Source: UBA4742 sp963773335 (lineage in GTDB: Bacteria; Actinomycetota; Acidimicrobiia; Acidimicrobiales; Acidimicrobilacustridaceae). Taken from it: a stretch of DNA of 64,000 nucleotides. This document shows positions 62,555 to 64,000 of this stretch, piece by piece; position 1 is the stretch's first letter, and each line of letters opens with the position of its first letter. The stretch covers positions 186,001 to 250,000 of the forward strand of contig CAVZAT010000006.1 in assembly GCA_963773335.1 (NCBI GenBank), read 5' to 3'. The notes under the pieces were generated by a model, which worked only from the letters and a program-made list of their open reading frames with translations, ran no database searches and was not told the origin of the DNA. Position numbers and translations under genes: made by a program.

Positions 62555-64000
62555 TCAGCTCACCTGCCGGTTCTGGAACCGGTTGCGGATGAGTTCGCGC
62601 CGCTCCTGCAGCTCGCGGTAGGTCAGGCGCTCGGTGGTGGCGTCCACCCCGAACGAACCCTTCACCCCGGCCAGGTCGATCTCGTAGGCGTCGAGGGGCA
62701 TGCCCACCTCCTCGGCGATCTGTTCGCCGTGGGTCTCCGCGAAGTAGGTGGAGATGCTGGCGATCTCGGCGAACAGGTCCAGATCGGGAGCCAGGGTGGC
62801 GATGGCCCCGTCCAGGAACACCATGTTCTTCACGAACAGCATGAGCTCCTTGGGCAGCCGGGCGCCGTAGCCGAGCAGCGCCTTCACCACCCGCTGGATC
62901 TCGCCCACCATCTCGTCCGCGGTCAGGGAGGTGGGGTCGACGGGCGGCTTGTCCAGCCCCAGATCACGGATGACCGCGTCGAGGTCGGTGTCGGCCGGCA
63001 GGGCCCCCAGGTCGCGCAGCGCCGCCAGTTGGCCCTTCACGTCGTTCATGGTGGCGGTGATCAGCAGGCGCAGGAAGGCCCGGCGCTTGAACTCGTCCAT
63101 TCGTCCGATGATCCCGTAGTCGAGCAGGCCGACCCGGCCGTCGCCCAGCACGAACAGGTTGCCGCCGTGCAGGTCGCCGTGGAAGATGCCGTGGATCATG
63201 GCGCCCTCCATGAACCCGACCATCCCGGTGCGGATCACCCCCTCGGTGTCCACCCCGGCCGCCTGCATGCCGGCCACGTCGTCGAAGGCGAACCCGTGCA
63301 GGCGCTCCATGACCAGGACCCGGGGGGTGACCAGGGTGGGGTGCGGGCGGGGCACCACGTAGCCCTGCTGTCCCAGCTCCTGGAAGGACTTGGCCACGTC
63401 CAGCATGTTGGCGGCCTCGAGTCGGAAGTCGAGCTCCTCGGTGATGGTCTCGGCGAACAGCTCCACCAGCGCCGGCGGGTTGGCCAGGGCGGCGATGGGG
63501 ATGCGCCCGACCAGGAACGGGGCCAACCAGGCCATGACCTTGAGATCCGCGTGCACCAGGGTGGCCACCGACGGCCGCTGCACCTTGACCACCACCTCCT
63601 CGCCGGTGTGCAGCCTCGCCGCGTGGACCTGGGCGATGGAGGCAGCGGCCAGCGGGGTGCGCTCGAAGTGGGCGAACACCGACTCGAGGGGCGCGCCCAG
63701 CTCGGACTCGACCACCTGGCGCACCGCCCACCAGGGCTCGGGAGGCACCTGGTCACGGCACTTCTTGAACTCGGTCACCAGCTCCTCGGGGAACAGACCG
63801 TCGCCGCTGGAGATGATCTGGCCCAACTTGATGTAGGTGGGACCGAGGTGTTCGGCGGCGATGCGCAGTCGCCGGGAGATGTCGGCCTTGGAGGCTGATC
63901 CCCCCTGGCGCCGGGCGCCCAGGGCCCACCAGGCCACGGCCAGGCCCAGATGGCGGGCGACGCGGATGGCTCGGGTGCCGTCGGGAAGGCGGCGGGGACG
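62555..64000 (-). CDS. ABC1/UbiB-family atypical kinase (5' end outside window)
   Basis: 482 codons in the window, and the frame stays open to the right edge, so the start is missing. GPTYIKLGQIISSGDGLFPE is the K-x-G-Q motif; PLAAASIAQVHAA (Ala-rich loop), VVVKVQRP, EELDFRLEAANM, IFHGDLHGGNLFVL and GLLDYGIIG are the family's ATP, catalytic and metal sites. UbiB/ADCK proteins support quinone and isoprenoid lipid metabolism. Upstream residues (RPRRLPDGTRAIRVARHLGL) are basic then hydrophobic, possibly membrane-near. Confidence 0.93.
   Translation of the reverse strand, partial: RPRRLPDGTRAIRVARHLGLAVAWWALGARRQGGSASKADISRRLRIAAEHLGPTYIKLGQIISSGDGLFPEELVTEFKKCRDQVPPEPWWAVRQVVESELGAPLESVFAHFERTPLAAASIAQVHAARLHTGEEVVVKVQRPSVATLVHADLKVMAWLAPFLVGRIPIAALANPPALVELFAETITEELDFRLEAANMLDVAKSFQELGQQGYVVPRPHPTLVTPRVLVMERLHGFAFDDVAGMQAAGVDTEGVIRTGMVGFMEGAMIHGIFHGDLHGGNLFVLGDGRVGLLDYGIIGRMDEFKRRAFLRLLITATMNDVKGQLAALRDLGALPADTDLDAVIRDLGLDKPPVDPTSLTADEMVGEIQRVVKALLGYGARLPKELMLFVKNMVFLDGAIATLAPDLDLFAEIASISTYFAETHGEQIAEEVGMPLDAYEIDLAGVKGSFGVDATTERLTYRELQERRELIRNRFQNRQVS

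Overview
The window is GC-rich DNA of an actinobacterial type. Several things point to Actinomycetota, and more specifically to a lineage like Acidimicrobiia (the class is an inference): GTG and TTG starts are frequent, there are F420-type luciferase-like oxidoreductases, a NucS mismatch endonuclease, a polyphosphate glucokinase and KstR-type operators, and many genes look leaderless. In at least 17 cases a TANNNT -10 hexamer lies only 6-8 nt before the start codon. No rRNA, tRNA, CRISPR array or insertion sequence was seen.

Layout. 0-8 kb: lipoprotein fragment, a TetR regulator that probably controls itself, an F420-type oxidoreductase behind a KstR-like site, two SDRs, a 64-bp tandem repeat, a three-gene ABC exporter and a third SDR. 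8-12.3 kb: PIG-V-like membrane protein, methyltransferase, an SDR lacking its catalytic Lys, and an unknown protein. 12.4-17.3 kb: an operon of amidohydrolase, aldehyde dehydrogenase, Zn alcohol dehydrogenase and cyclase. 17.4-21.5 kb: an acyltransferase-SGNH fusion and small enzymes. 21.7-26.8 kb: an acyl-CoA ligase and an SDR, both behind the same 15-bp palindrome found upstream of the TetR gene. Between them lies a minus-strand cassette of a small Cys-Cys-tailed protein, a ferritin-like diiron protein and a PhyH oxygenase. 27-43 kb: a steroid/isoprenoid side-chain catabolic island: F420-type oxidoreductase, two FadD19-like ligases, CYP125-like P450, SnoaL-like protein, AMACR-type racemase, FadE26/FadE27-like dehydrogenase pair, 3alpha-HSD-like SDR, EchA19-like hydratase and an aldehyde dehydrogenase. 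KstR-like operators lie upstream of the oxidoreductase, of the divergent P450/SnoaL-like pair and of one FadD19-like gene. 43-48 kb: esterase, orphan peptide-binding lipoprotein, hydrolase, antitoxin remnant and a J-domain protein. 48.3-52.7 kb: sugar-phosphate genes gnd, epimerase, pgi and ppgK. 52.8-59.2 kb: anchored protein, lipoprotein, kinase-like protein, MFS exporter, hydrolase and wax ester/TAG synthase. 59.4-61.7 kb: MFE-2-like dehydrogenase and MaoC hydratase plus a cupin. 61.8-64 kb: a possible small cationic peptide, nucS and an ABC1/UbiB kinase that runs off the right edge.

How the genes may work together. The island plus the 59-61 kb pair could take a branched sterol-like side chain through terminal hydroxylation, CoA activation, stereo-inversion, dehydrogenation, hydration and a second dehydrogenation. 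This resembles the first beta-oxidation round of mycobacterial cholesterol side-chain degradation. Two operator families suggest two TetR-type circuits; only one candidate regulator (at 216-929) is inside the window.

Caution: thirteen real-looking genes (and one gene remnant) are broken by single-base indels, with conserved protein continuing in another frame on both sides. I treat most as sequence errors and annotate the full span.
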